In this document: in pieces, positions 37,693-50,689 of the stretch
How positions within the stretch are numbered: the stretch's first letter is position 1
How the letters are laid out: each line of letters opens with the position of its first letter
Assembly: GCA_021234155.1 (NCBI GenBank)
Contig: JAJEKV010000031.1
Location: 10,496,728-10,560,727, forward strand
Source of the DNA: Isoetes taiwanensis
Lineage: Eukaryota; Streptophyta; Lycopodiopsida; Isoetales; Isoetaceae
Reading direction: 5' to 3'
Length of the DNA: 64,000 bases
Notes under the pieces: generated by a model
What the model was told of the DNA's origin: nothing
Seen by the model: the letters and a program-made list of their open reading frames with translations, nothing else
The model's database searches: none
Translations under genes and position numbers: made by a program

Positions 37693-38283
37693 TGTTTGGG
37701 GTCTGGTTCGGGAAGCCAAGACAGCCCTCCGTGAGGACCCTTGATCTAACAGAGAGAACGGGGACTATGTCACGCTGGATTTGCAAGGCAAGAAAAAGAA
37801 CAAGAAGAAGAAAATGCAACAAAGGAGAACAATGAGAGGAAAATGATAAGCTTCCCTTGATATCAATGATGAACATACATGAGCTCTCGTGAATCGAGAG
37901 AAGACAAAAGAGACAAAACTTCAAAACTCTCGCCTTTTCACTCATGTGCTAGCTCTACCATATATATAGTACAAATGGCCTTTGGCCCAATATAGACACT
38001 CGACCCATTTTGCGTACGACTCGAAGGAGGCCCCTGACGGTGTGAATGTTGGCGGTGCCTCTTGAAGTGTTTAGAATCACGCCGACGCTGAAGCTGGCGT
38101 GGATGACGGACCGGGCCACTTGTCCGAAGCGGCGCTTCGCTGTTGACGAGTTTTGATCATGCGGGTCCGCGGGCTTGGCCTCATTGGGCCTTGGACGACC
38201 GGGGACCCGCCTGCGTCTGCGGATCCTGAGCTTGACTTGGTCCGTCAGAGAATAGTCCCGTACTCAGGAGGCACAGACTAACA
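37693..38283 (-). repeat. 5' LTR of the gypsy element
   Basis: About 590 bp, TGTTTGGGG to GACTAACA. Compared with the left copy it has many one- to four-base deletions. The minus-strand TATATATA box is kept (about 37957-37970). Just inside it, TGGCTACTTGGG on the minus strand is where a primer site should be, but I cannot name the tRNA. Confidence 0.9.
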
Positions 38284-38287
38284 GCTG

Positions 38288-41200
38288 ATGGGGACCAATC
38301 CTATTTCTTGGAACATACGTTGATGCCAAAGGGGTCAACATATAGTTCATCTTATATCTTATGATCCGACTCGTAAATTACATCAATCTATTGGCTAATA
38401 AAACTTACAAATTTCCATCTCCAAATAAAACAATGGCTTTTGAGATTCATGATGCAATGGATATTTTAATACCGCTGCTCATATCGGCTAAGAACCAACA
38501 AATCTATTAATGTTATTGAGCACCAAATCTAGAGTTGTGAACATATAATAAAGGTGTAAAACATGTTGGTATTGATAATCGAGATCACCGCTGAATATAC
38601 AATTCGTTAAGTGTTGAAGGGATGTCGAGTTGAACTAACCATTTGATCACAATTTCCAAAATAGTAGTGATTTCAACAAAAATGAGGTTGTAGATTCACC
38701 TTTGATCCATGTTGAATAGATTCCTTTGATTTCTCCCTCAATGGTCATATTTATTTTGCCTTTGATATTTCATAATCTCCGTATGCCACAATTTCCAACC
38801 ATGTTCTTATTTAAGTTTTGAATACAACATACCTTTGTTCGTCCCAATTCTCCTTCAAAACCTTGCCCTTAACAGCTCAACATGTTGTATCTTGTTTTAT
38901 CGCTATCAATCATTTGCCCATTCCAAGAAAGAAAAATATGATTGTCCATTATGATCACGCTGGCAATGCAAACATTTCCAGAAAGGTTCTTTTCATCTCA
39001 AATGTATTATATTTATGATCCAATCTTCCTCAAAAAGCTTGGTGGGGAAACATTTAACTTGGGGCAATAAATCATTTCATTTAAAGGACTTTATATATCT
39101 TAGATAATCAATGATTTTCCTTTTATAAGACATGTGAGAAGCACATTATCCAATCAAGCCAATATTCCTAAGCCTTTGTATGAGCTCGATGCCACATCGC
39201 TTCTAGGCTGCTTCTCGCTAACGCTGTTTTCCTAGTCTATCGCCTATATGTTTTTTTCCTTTTTTTTTCCTAATCTATTTGCATGGATCGTGAGTGATAA
39301 TGAACTAAACTACATCTGAAACTATGTATAGTAAAAACAACGCAATAGCATGCCCTGTGCTTCATGGATGATTTCACCATGGTGGAAAATCAATGCCGAC
39401 ATAAAGATCAAGTTGTGGTGATTCTTAACAATGCCCAAGGATTGGAGGATCAAAACAAAATCTCAAGATCAAAAGAAATAGGGTTCTAGGAAGAAATATC
39501 AATCCAAAGGAGTGCAATCATTATTTTAAATTAAATTTACTTTAATGTTTGTGCAAAACAATGGATTCCAATCTGATATATGAAATGTTTTGGGGATGAA
39601 TGATTGCATTGTTGGAGGAAATAACTCGAATTGGCGATTTTGAGGATGCCATTTGGAGCTTTTATACAAATGTATCTGATATAGTTAGGAATTTAAATAG
39701 CAAAAGTCTAAGGTGTTGATTTTTTTAAGTACAATATATATATAAATGGATGCAAAGTAAAATAGCTATAAGGACATCATATTTAGTGGGATGCATTATT
39801 GAATTGAAGAATATCAAACTCCATTTGACATAGCAAAGATGTAAGGCAACAGAAACATGCAAATAACATATTTGTTTGAATGTAATATGAGCATGTCATT
39901 ACAAGATGTATCATCTATTATATTGGCGCGCTATCACAAATGAATGAGAAAAACCCGCCTCGTTTGGAAAAAAACCTCTTGTAAGTTGTAATGTAGGATT
40001 TGATAGGAGATAACTATCACTAATCCAGAAAATTAATTCTAGCTCATGATAGCAGATCGGTAGTCTGCAATGGCCATACTTATGACCAATCGATTTCCTT
40101 TCTTTAGGTTTTCACCCTCAAATGGGAACTTGTCCTATGGATTATGTTGCTTTGGTAAGAGTATAATTCCAAGAACTGACTAAACATATCTATAATACAA
40201 AATCAAGTTGATTCATGTAGATTCTGCCATAATCGATTTATAAAAAGTTTTTATGGAGGAAATATTTGGGCGATCCCATGAAAGCACCCCAATCAACAAA
40301 CATTTCTATAATGTCCTAGTTGTGCTCCATGCTAAGGTGCATATCAATTTGATCGAATTCCACTTCACAAAATTCTTTATTAATGAGATCGTGTGCCCTC
40401 ATGACCCATCATACTACTAAATCCATTTTCAACTATGGGAGGACATTTTCAAGCCATGATGAATTTTTAGCTGAATTAGGCCAATCCTCCTTCAATACGG
40501 ATAATCAACAAAGATTCTCGGGCTTCATTTTTCTCCTCAAGTTTCTAATGCCATGCGATATACCCTTTGAAAACCAAGTCGCCTTCACTCAAATGGGCAG
40601 CCCATCGTAAGTGAACTCTTCATGACGATCTCAAAACATGTTACAAAAATCTCCTTTCTAGTCTCCATGCATCAACATGTAGCTAAGCAGACACTATTTG
40701 TCTCTTACACTCTGCATCTGCTTTCTTTTAATGAATAAGTGGTTTATCAGACTTGTTTCGTTGTCACCGGACTTTGGGGCCCTTTGTCACCTTGTAGTTT
40801 GTACCCACCTTTGTGAACCTCTTGTTAGATTGTCACCGTAATTAAACCATCTTTAAGACCTCACCAACCCCTTGTTAGGAGTGTAGAATTGTGTGAATCT
40901 CGGTTAGATTGTGAAATCAGAATTAAACAATCTTTAAGACCTCAAATAACCTCTTGTTGGAGTGTGCACTTAACTCCTTTAATGTAGAATCTTTTATTCC
41001 ATCATCTAGGGTCTTTTATTCCATCTAGTTTGGTCACATTTACGTACTTTCTGAACTGCTTGCAGCTTGTAAGAGCCGAAAGGCAATGATAGTTCTACCT
41101 ATAAGCATCTCATATTTCATGTCTTCCAAAAATCTAGAAACTTGATGTACCCATTGTGGTTGATCTAGTTTCAAGAGTTTTGTCTTTAGCATGCAACCCG

Positions 41201-42400
41201 TGGAGATTAGCAAGAGTGTTTTGTCAAAGAGTTTGTTAGATACTAGTAAGAATGTTTTGTCAAGAAGTAATTTCTTAATTCTAAGTTGGTACATCCGTGT
41301 GTATTGCATAATTATTCCTAATTGGTATTCATAATTATTCCTAATTGCATACATGTGTAGCTTCAATCGTGATTTCTTGGCAAGTTATTTGTATCTTCAT
41401 TATCCCCCTTTTTTATGAGTTCTCAAAGTTGCCTTTTGCCTTTGCACTAGGCCACCAAATGCCATCTAGGTGTATTTGAGCATTCACCCGATCAAATGAT
41501 TACTTAGTAGCTTATGCGGAATCTGGGGAATGCCCTTGGTTTGGTTTATATCTTGATTTTTATAGTTAAGACAAAGGCTCGGTCGCTTTTATAAGGCATA
41601 CTTGGCAAGGCATGTTGGTATTGTTCATTAGATGTTCATTTTTCCCAAAAGACACGAGGGTTTACTTCTGCCCTAGCAATCTCGATTACAGGGAGTTTGA
41701 TTCTCATTCATTAGCCGGATTTGGTCCAAAATTAGCACAGCTTATCAGCCATTCCAACGCCATATTTCCACTTTTTTCCCATGCTACCTAGATACCAAAC
41801 TCTCATAATTACGATTTGCTTGAATATTCTCTCGCTAATAAGGGGATCGTGATCCATGGCACCATATGTATTTAATTCGTTGGTTGTCGGTTTACTGATG
41901 CAAACATGTGGCTTCTAAAAAGCCACTTGCATTATTATAGCATACCGGCAACTCATGACTCTGTCTCTTGGTTTGTCGATAATGCTGCCTGGCCAACGAT
42001 TTTGTCTTGGCGCTATTTTCATTTAGAGGTTATGTATGGGCTAAGCTCCCGCCTTCTTACATTCCAAAATTTGAATGTGTAGGTTGAAGCTTTGTATCAG
42101 ACTTTCATTTCGAGAATCGCTATCATGATTGCTTTAAAAGTTCAGAACCGATCTTTACTTCATCTCCATATAGGCTTCCCCGCCCCTACAATTCAAATTT
42201 GAATTTGCTTTTACCGTATAAAAAGCATGGATTGTAGGAGAATGGACTTTTTCGATTTCCATATGCACGCGTAAATTCAAAAATGAGAGTTAGACGCCGA
42301 CAAGCTCGCCTACATCGGGCTTAATTGTAGCCGGGCATGTACAAATTGTACACCTTCATTTCGCTGGGTCAGTATTATCCACTAAAGATGGAAGCTCCAA
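38288..42400. other. AT-rich DNA, no gene recognised
   Basis: Short frames at 38818-39018, 40383-40610 and 41040-41366 (minus) resemble nothing I can name. I looked for copia and LINE motifs here and found none convincing. Confidence 0.45.
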
Positions 42401-44660
42401 ATGATGTGTGGATAAGGATCCAACCGGGACTAATGAATATGCTCCAAATTTTCAAATCGCAAAAAGGAGGTCTAAAAATAAGAACTTAGACTCGACGCGG
42501 TTAAGCGCCTTTGTGCTCAAAAGTAAGTCGGCTATCCGGCGGATGGCGCTTATATCTATTGATCCGTTGAGGGCAAGAAAACCGCCATTTGACGCTTCAA
42601 GTTTAGTCCGATTTTTGTGGGTGACTGCAGATCACTGCCTCGATTATTGTGAGAGATTGAGAGGATGAAGGCATTCGAATCAAATAAGGCCTCTTTGAGA
42701 TGAGTTGCTTCCGTCACAAGAGAATTATAACTTAAACCAACAAATTTTTTTTTTCGCCCATTACTCCACCGTAGAATGAAGGAAATGAATGACGTTTGGG
42801 GAGGAAACTTCTTTGAGATACGTATGGACAAGTCCAAATTAGTGATAGGCGCTCGGCAAGAAAAGATCCAAGAGCCTCGAAAGAGCAAACTTTGGGCTTC
42901 AAATGTAGGTTAAAGAATTTGAAGAAAAACACCCCTTTGGCTTCATGAGGAAGAAGCACTTTCGTAATCGATAGAGGAACCGGTTTGATCAGGCGCATTC
43001 AGACGTTATGGTCACGCTACAAGGTCCGGGCGCATAACACTAGCAAAGGCCAATCAAGATCCGGGAAAATCTAGAAGCAATCTTGTTACGTGAGAAGAAA
43101 TCTAGCTTAAAAAGGAGATAGTGGACACGATTTGTCAGCCCTACAACTCTTCTCAAGAAGATGGTTGAAAATTTTGGTACTAGGAGAGATCTACAAGAAG
43201 CTTAGAAGTTTGGCCAGATGCAAGGACGTTTAGACGCCAGAGGTGCATCAGGGCTTGGTTACCGCTTCATTCAAGCCATTCCACCTAAGCATTGAAAAGA
43301 ATGGGTATAAAAAAGCGTTCGGCCCATCGGCCCACAAATTGTTGAGAATACACCTGCCAATAGGACAAAGATGGTGTATGTCATATTAGGAGAGATGCAC
43401 CACGCTGAATGTGGGCCTGGTCCTGCCATAGCCACAAATGATAAGAATGGGCAAGGATTGTTGTGATATAGTTGGAAATGAATGAACACAATAATCTTGT
43501 TGACCGTTTAGTCTCTTACAATTCCTTGTCAAATATTATGACTTAACAAATAATGCAGGTAGATTGAAGTTTGCATAAAATCGATGAAATGGAACTGACC
43601 AAGTTTGAGGAAGTATGAGAGGGTATCCATATACTATGAATAGAGCAATTGAGAATGCAACAAATACGCTAAATCAAAGAGCAACAAGAATAATAAAAAG
43701 ATGCAGAGGTGACGGACGACGAGAGAAGAAGCGCAATTTAAAAATAGTTCTCATGTCAATCAAGATGACACACCTCCGGGGTTAGGCCTTTAAAGTTCGC
43801 AAAGAAACCTACCTATGTATTGAAATGGGTGTTCAATCAACCCACATCCCGAACCCAATATCGACTGGAGAGGGAGGGAAATTAAAAGTAGATCACCATG
43901 GATCTTACAAAGTAATTTTTCACTTGGCCCCCATTTAAAACTAGAGAAAGCAATGTACAAATAAGAGGAGGAGGACAAGGAACATGCAAAAGTTGTCCCA
44001 CCGCACCGCAAGGAAGCCAAGCATCGAAAGACTGCTTCAACCTTGTCCCTAACAAGCAAATGCTCCTATTAGAGGAGAAAAAGATCCCAAGTTCCATGGC
44101 ATTTTTCCCATTCCATTAGAGAGGGTTCATATCCGGTGACTTTGCACCCGGCTTTGTGAGAATCATTGACAAGATGATATTTTTGAGTCATAGACTTCGC
44201 GAACATTTACAAGCAGAAGAGAAGAGAGGAAGGAATTCGTGAGAGTTGAACGGTTCTATCGAATGTGTTTGCATGGTGGCAATGTAAGATTAGAGCTCAA
44301 TGAGAAACCGGCAGAAGAACAAGTGTGCCTCGTGAAGGTGTCAATTGAGGGGTGGAAAGCCCGACGCTTCATAAAGAATCATGTAGAGGCTCCGAACGAA
44401 ACCAAATGGGAGAAAAGGCGGTCCAAGAATTTGGAAAATTGCTGGGTTGATGCGGAGCGTGGATGATAGATGCATGCCTGCTCGCATTGAGAAAGCATGG
44501 GATGCATTGTCCTTCCATTGTTCCCATACATTCAGAGAATGACTCAAGAGAAGATGCGTAAATGTTCGTGGCAAGTTTAATAACAAATTTATTAGGGGCT
44601 TACATAGACGATGGGGAGAGAGCAGTTCACTACCACGTGCACACATTTTGGGCTCATGCA
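42400..44660 (-). mobile_element. Possible LINE remnant
   Basis: Minus-strand pieces have a LINE-like flavour: GFVRSLYMILYEAS (about 44370-44420), resembling the L-G-F-x-x-x-x-x-x-x-L-Y segment of LINE RTs, and GLIEHPFQYIGRFLCEL (about 43790-43840), resembling the P-x-x-Y-L-G segment farther along. They are in the right order and about 550 bases apart. No catalytic motif was read and frames are broken throughout, so the call is weak. Confidence 0.3.
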
Positions 44661-45235
44661 CCTTGGTTTTAGGAAGTATGGAAGCCTAGCGCGCTGTGGA
44701 GTGTAATAAGGCATGGAGAAGTCGCATAAAACAAGCTAAAATAGCCTTCATCGTGAATACCCAAAGAGGGGGTGAAATGTGGGAACCAATCCCTCTAAGG
44801 CATGATGAGTGGTTTTATAGAAGGGAATAGATGGCTATACATAAAGAAGGTCGCTTTAAGGATAAACTTTAAGTCGTGAAACACACTGGCATAATGTCAA
44901 GAGAAAAACGAAAACTGATTGGCAAAATTTAGGGCCCCATTAGCATCGCAATGTTGGAGATCTAAGAGACAAAGAATCGAGAGTGTAGGCATGTCTACAA
45001 TTTAATGGAAGTACTTGCCCAAACCTTGTTTGGTAATAACTGTAGGCTTCGCTGGCCGTGGTGATCTTATTTGATCATACGGTACTAGCGAATAAAGTTG
45101 AAGTTCGCCATTGCTTGCATTTATGGGCTTCACGCCGTGTGATGCTTCTTTACAAGATAATAATAAAAAAAAGGTTACTTTTGATTAAAGTTGTGAAAAA
45201 TGTAAAATTGAAAACAAAAATACAAATCTACTCCA

Positions 45236-45427
45236 TTGTTGTCTAAAGGCAAGCCTTCTTCATTATCTTCGCCATCATCATCAGCTCCATCCTCGCCTTC
45301 GCCTCTTCCCGCCAATCAATTTATCCAAACGCTCCTCCAATCTCTCCACCATCTCTTTGTACATGTCCCGCTTCCCCGTCCCAATACTCAGCCAACGTGG
45401 TTCTTCGCTTCGAATTAGCAACCTCAT
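45236..45427 (-). pseudogene. Short charged coiled-coil ORF with acidic tail, unknown
   Basis: From an ATG at 45427 the minus strand encodes 48 residues, including MYKEMVERLEERLDKLIGGK, a clear amphipathic helix, then RRRR, and stops at 45281. A one-base shift just before the stop would instead give ADDDGEDNEEGLPL to 45243, an acidic tail. This looks like a small nuclear-type protein broken by an indel. No family recognised. Similar acid-rich, frame-broken minus-strand pieces lie nearby at 49.8 kb. Confidence 0.35.
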
Positions 45428-46099
45428 GGTCGCCATAAACTAATTTCAAGCAGCTTGTTGGGGCATAACCTTTCCCTTCCTCATGTCCAAAATTCTCTAT
45501 TCAACTACTGACGGTTTGCCTCTCCGGCTACCAAGCATGAGAAGGTTGAATCTATTCTTTCTTTTCAGCTGAATTGTAACGGCATTTTCCTTTAGAAGAT
45601 TCTTGGTTCTAACCAACCTTCTATTAGAACACCCAACAATGCCGTTAGGAAGGGCGCTTTTATCAAGGAGATGTGGAGGCCATAGATGACAAATGGAGGG
45701 ACGCTAAGATTATAGAAGTGAAGGGAGCAAAGACTCAAACTCGGGCCGAAGGGTTACCAAATGCGCAAGGGACCCCAATTATATATATTAGCGCTTTGAA
45801 CATATTAAACAAACAGTTGTTGTCCACGATCGAAAGATTCCCGTCGGCCGTCCGCTAGAACATTAATGGTACCGTCCGTTTTGAACATATTAATAACTAT
45901 TCTAACTACATTTGATCACACTACGCGAACGCACCGCATCGCTTTGGAAAAACCTTACGGCGGTTTCGCCCAGGTGATCTATCTTGTCATTCTCTACCAC
46001 GGATATTGAAAATTAAAAAATAGGAAACATAATATTCGCACATTTTTCAAAAAACTTTTTTCCATTCTTGAAACAAAATAATTACAAACATTAAAAAAA

Positions 46100-46533
46100 A
46101 CGGGGGCCTCTAGGAGGAGTTCGGCATGCCTATGATCACCGGGCAAGCTCTTCCCCTCGAGGGCACCGATAATTTTTTTACGCTCCTCCCAACATGATTG
46201 CGCCCGTCAACCACGCTCATACTGCGAATCCTTATCTTCCGCAGTTGAGTCGGACAGCCTGGCCCGGCCGATTCGGGACCTAAGCCTCTTGGTTTCTCTG
46301 AGGTTAGGATCTCGCAGCACACCGGTGATCTATGGCAGCCGCCCGATTGTCGCCAACTAAAATCACCTCCCTATAGAAGGCAGCCTTGTCCTCCGCAAAA
46401 CCGGCTTGGCGGCGTCTTCATCATTCTTTTTTCTTTAGGCCCGGATCCGTTCCTGCCCAGCACGAATGTTCTTAATTTCCTTGACGAGAACCTGAGACAA
46501 GATCTCTAGGCGGATGGAACCGAGCTGAGCCAT
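46100..46533 (-). pseudogene. Unknown helical charged protein, frame-broken, with TATA-like promoter
   Basis: A TATATAAAACG box (minus strand, about 46622-46632), a pyrimidine-rich leader and an ATG at 46533 precede MAQLGSIRLEILSQVLVKEI and a stop at 46435 after QERIRA. In neighbouring frames, lysine- and arginine-rich helical sequence continues (LRETKRLRSRIGRARLSDST; then EERKKIIGALEGKSLPGDH, to about 46110). The continuing residue quality across frame changes suggests a once longer protein of about 140 residues, damaged by indels. I do not recognise the family. Confidence 0.4.
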
Positions 46534-47034
46534 TGAAAGTGATGGGAGAACGGAGGAGAGATGGTGAGGGCGGATGGTGGTAGAACATGAGATGGTGGAT
46601 AGGAGAAGACAAAGGCCTCCGACGTTTTATATAGAAACTAGAGATACGTTGGAATCTACGGTTGCAAATAGATAAAGTTGTATAATAATCCCTATGCAGG
46701 CTAAATTATAGCATGCAATTAAACCTTGTTTCTCTGCGTTTGCATCATGGGATCCGTCATATCCTACTGTGACCAGATGCAGGCCGCAAAAGATGATGTT
46801 ATTGTGTGGCAGCATGCCGCTCCTTGGCATGACGTTGTCATCCGCGATGCCACGATGTGAATAAACGTTGTCATCCACATGCCACGTGCTTTGAGTGCCG
46901 GGCGCTTTGCCAACCTAGGATATGACTAATCGCATTTTACACGCAAGATATCACATATCTCGGCTAGATATTTGTGTTATATATAGTTTTCTATTAATAA
47001 ATTAGAATTTCACGCATACAAACGAGGTATGCGT

Positions 47035-48948
47035 TATGGAGATGTCTGACCTTGAAATCCATTGATTGCTACCTAATTGCAAGCAAGCATTCGGCGTCGG
47101 TGATCTTTTAATAAAACAAAACAAGAGAACAGATAGAAGCAAAAATAGAGAAACTTTCTTTGAAACAAAAAATATATACAACGCTAGGATCTTCATGATC
47201 CTCTGGCTGATTTGATGATCCCAGAATGGCCCGTGAAAGGTTTCGTTCTCCTCCGTGAGCTCTGGACTTCTTCTCCATATCTTTTAAGAGATGCGTAAAT
47301 ATTGTAGGCAGTTAAAACCGCCTAAGCCACCGGGGCTATTAAGCCTCGGTACATGGTGAATGTTGCCTTGAGCTCAATGTCTCTCCATGCTGACCTCCTG
47401 GTGAATTCTAATGCATCCGGCCACCCACTCGATCTTCGGGCAATTTGGAGGCAGCTGTTTTCATCGTGGATCTCCTTGAATCTCTTCATCACCAACGCAA
47501 GGGTGATGTCCATTTCGGCAGCGACTCGGTATGATTAAAACTGCTAGAGGAAGATGAAGATGCCACGGAGCAGTATAAAAGGCGGAAGTAGAAGATGAAA
47601 GAATGGCGTATAGCGGAAGGTGAAGATGATGAAGGTGAAGGCGGAAGAGGATCTGAGGTCGAGAGCAAGATAGAAGGTCTTCATTTTATAACATAGATTC
47701 GTGAGTAGCTTGGTTATCTTTGGCCTTGAAAAGGATATGCCGTCGGTCGAAAATGGGCAGTTATTCACCTGGCCATGTGAGGAAAAAGGACCGCTACTTC
47801 TTCTGGCGCTTTCTTTTTCAGAGAAATATCACACCCACTTTTAAAGCTCGTGGTTCGGAGTAAAATCCCGTACTGATGTATTTCGTGGTGTGAATAAATA
47901 CAAAAAAATAATTTTTATTAATAATTTCGTGATACAATCTATACATAAGTAATTTTACCGATACATAAGTAAAGATAGAACTTCTCATTGAAGCAAAGAT
48001 AGAATTTATGGAGATCACCCTATCTAAATTCATTGATTGCTACCCTAATTGCAAAAGCAAGGCATTCCGGCCGCGGTGATCTTTTTAATAAAAACGAACA
48101 TACATTTGAACAAGAGAATAGATAGAAGCAAAAAATAGAGAAAGTTTTCTTTGAAGCAAAAATAGATTAGATACAATAGCTAGGATCTTCATGATCCTCT
48201 TCTAGCTGATTTTCATCATCCTCTTGCTGATTTTCATGGTCCAGAGCTAAAGTCGTAATTCGCGTTCTCCTCCTCGCATCTCTACTTCTTCTCCATATCT
48301 TCTAAGGCCCGAAATATTGTGGGCGGTTTCAATCTGCCCTCGCCCCTGCGGCTAGTCACCTCTTTGGTACATGGTGAATATTTCCACGAAGCTCAATGTC
48401 TGGCTCATGCAGCAATCTCGTGAAGGCTACCGTCGACCGCCTCCGTATTCTCGGCGTTGAGGATCTCCTTGAATCTCTTCACTCCTGTAAGGATGATGCC
48501 CACGGGCATCTACGGGGGGAGTGCTATCTTGGCGTGGCTTGTTAGAGGAAGATGAAGATGCCATCGAGCAGAAGGCGGAAGCCGAAGCTCTAGAAGATGA
48601 GCAGAAGGCGGAAGGCGGGCGATGACGGAGGTCGAAAGCAAGATAGGTCTTCTATTTATAACATATAGATTGTGTAGTAGTTTGAGTCACACGACGGAAG
48701 GATGCCGGCCGGGTCAGAGGAAAAATCTGGACCTTTTGCTTCTCCGTGCAGGAGGAATAAATAAACTAATTATTTTTTTTCCAATAATTTTCATTTTCTT
48801 CTCGAGAAATATCATACTGACGGAAAACCTAGATATGACAAAAATCGATCGATGTATTTTGGCGTGGTGTGAATAAATACAAATAAAATAATTTTTATTA
48901 ATAATTTTAATATAATCTATACATAAATAATTTTACCGATACAAGTTG
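47035..48948 (-). repeat. Tandem duplication of about 975 bp, each unit with a small minus-strand gene-like unit
   Basis: Unit A (47035-47970) and unit B (48007-48948) match in order: TTATGGAGAT, TTCATTGATTGCTACC, GGTGATCTTTTTAATAAAA, GCTAGGATCTTCATGATCCT, TTCTTCTCCATATCTT, GGTACATGGTGAAT, GATCTCCTTGAATCTCTTCA, GAAGATGAAGATGCCA and AATTTTACCGATACA. On the minus strand each unit has a TATA-like box (TTATAAAATGAAG in A near 47685, TTATAAATAGAAG in B near 48655), a leader, a Ser-rich start (ATCTTCATCTTCCTCTA) and KRFKEI. In A the start codon of that Ser-rich frame is lost, and the frame that remains open is 47322-47513. B breaks at once. No family recognised. Confidence 0.75.
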
Positions 48949-49049
48949 GAAAATATATAACTTCCAATTTTTCAAGCTTCATCGCCAATTTCATGCTCTT
49001 CAAATCCCTACAAGACCGATCCAACAAGGCAATGACTTCCATGTTATCA

Positions 49050-50060
49050 ACCCCCGCCTCCAACCTTTGGTGAGTCAAGCCGCCAGCCTAAAAATTTAAC
49101 ATATTGCTCTCGCCTGCAGACCGCTTGGTCAAAAATATTGTAACACAACATCCCGGCAATTGCTATCACCCTTTAGTGTTTGATGCCAATTGGGAATGGT
49201 TATCGAACATGCATAATGCACGGATGTAATAGACAAACTGCGACCTTTTGGACTGAAAGTTCTCATTGAAGATGATTATCTCCCCCATTAACGAATCTTG
49301 AGATATATCGAATAATGTGGAGTCCTTCAATCTTTCCTGTCCCTCGGGTGCGTGTCGGGTAAAGAAAATCATCTACTTCCTACAAATAAGAACCCTCAAG
49401 CTTATCTTCTTCACATTTCTCCTCATCCATGAGGCTTATCTTTGACGCTGGCTGATCAAGGGCCAATCACATGAATCAGAGATCCCGGGCGCTTTGCACC
49501 CGGAGATGTTTGGAATTCTTCTTCCGCTGGCATTCGCCTCCTCTTGAGCAAAACCGAGACTCCAGCCTCTCATAGGCTTCTTTGCTTTATAGCATTGCCT
49601 AATAAGAAGACACTTCAAACATCTCTTTGTCCAAGTCCTCTTCAAAATCTAGGCCTAGGTTTATCCATTCGCCAAGGTACCGATAAGCCTGCTTCTCTAG
49701 CACACATTTGTAACAAAGACGGGTTCCTCGAGATATCACTTAGCAATAAGTATTCTTTGCCTTCCACTAAAATTATGGCGTTATGTCGGACAACTTTTTT
49801 CATCCTCATCCTCATCCCTCATCCTCATCCTCATCCTCATCCTCATCACCTTCAAAATCATCTTCCTCCTCTCCGGTTCACCCAAGGCCAAGGTCGTCGA
49901 TGCCAAACTCCTACATTCTTGCTCTTCTTCTTGTAGATCTATCTCCATTTCTACGCTCTAGTCAAAAGATCATCACACATAATCAATTTCCCCTTTTCAG
50001 AAGATTTCAACGCGAGCCGGAGGAGCCCGCTCGCAAAGATTCTTGAAAAACGTTTTCTTT
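49050..50060 (-). pseudogene. Acid-rich frame-broken coding remnants, unknown
   Basis: Minus strand. From right to left: MEIDLQEEEQECRSLA (start near 49949), an Asp/Glu repeat from a CATCCT microsatellite (49798-49848), KKLSDI, then ILVEGKEYLLLSDISRNPSL (about 49710-49770), ending in the region of 49430. A further ATG at 49430 opens MDEEKCEEDKLEGSYL, then a stop, and after a frame change DSTLFDISQDSLMGEIIIFN (about 49260-49320). Two neighbouring charged proteins seem likely. No domain recognised. Confidence 0.35.
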
Positions 50061-50432
50061 GCAAATGGGAAGCCGCTTCCTCTAGAGCTGGTTTTGGAAT
50101 CCACGAGCCGTGGACATCTGCAGCGGATCGGCGCTGACCAAGCGGTCCTACTGAAAGCTAAAAGCAACCTGCGATAGCATCAAGCTCGCTATCGCTGCCA
50201 TGATGTCCAACTCCTTGCAATAGAATGGATAAATCGCAATCGGCCGCAACTTCCTCGTTGTCATGTGGGGCGATGCATACCATTCCGTGAACTTCACATA
50301 ACAATCCATGGCGAAGCGCACGATGAAAGCAAGAAGATGTTTAGAGCCGGTAAAGCATCGCCCACTTCCTGAACTCAAGTAGCCGTTGTCGATTGAAAGG
50401 GACCTACCGTTGTGGGGAGATTTGTCCGTACA

Positions 50433-50454
50433 TTTTAGGGTTAGGGTTAGGGTT
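50433..50454 (+). repeat. Short telomere-like run
   Basis: TTTTAGGGTTAGGGTTAGGG followed by TT: one plant-type TTTAGGG and two TTAGGG units. It ends exactly where the hairpin at 50455 begins. Too short to be a telomere. Confidence 0.7.
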
Positions 50455-50528
50455 GGATCACACGACGCCAAAACTACTATGTGAAAAAAAAAAAAAAAGC
50501 ACAATGCTTGTCAGCGGCGTCGTGATCC
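50455..50528. repeat. Short hairpin with GGATCACACGACGCC arms, copy 1
   Basis: Left arm GGATCACACGACGCC (50455-50469) pairs with GGCGTCGTGATCC (50516-50528), with TG missing in the right arm. The loop holds a run of about 16 A. The same arms occur at 52561-52628. MITE or transcript-end hairpin are both possible. Confidence 0.65.
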
Positions 50529-50689
50529 TCCTCACGATAACATTAAAAAAAAAAATACAAAGTGCGAACCTAGGCTTCTAAGAAAGAAATACTAAGAGAT
50601 TAAACATAAAGCCATTACATTAGAGAATATTATACATATGAAAAAAACACAAAGGCACTTCACGGCCTTTTTTCCGGGGGTCTTTCTTC

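Larger units (their letters stand above)
27387..38283 (-). mobile_element. Ty3/gypsy LTR retrotransposon with extra ORF, decayed (10.9 kb)
   Basis: Bounded by direct repeats 27387-27987 and 37693-38283 that begin TGTTTGGGG and end GACTAACA. The element reads on the minus strand: 5' LTR at the right, then gag, protease, RT, RNase H, integrase, an extra ORF, a polypurine tract (27988-27997) and the 3' LTR at the left. The order with integrase last among the enzymes and a GPY/F-like integrase tail marks it as Ty3/gypsy. The absence of a chromodomain and the long extra ORF after integrase suggest the Athila/Tat-type branch. Flanking GCTG is shared on both sides (27383-27386 and 38284-38287). Every enzyme domain has frameshifts, and the LTRs differ by many small indels, so this is an old, dead copy. 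No iMet primer site follows the 5' LTR. Confidence 0.88.

Noticed and set aside
38818-39018. Possible Ty1/copia gag-pre-integrase fragment
   Set aside because: No CCHC, GAG-pre-integrase or HHCC word could be read in any frame nearby.
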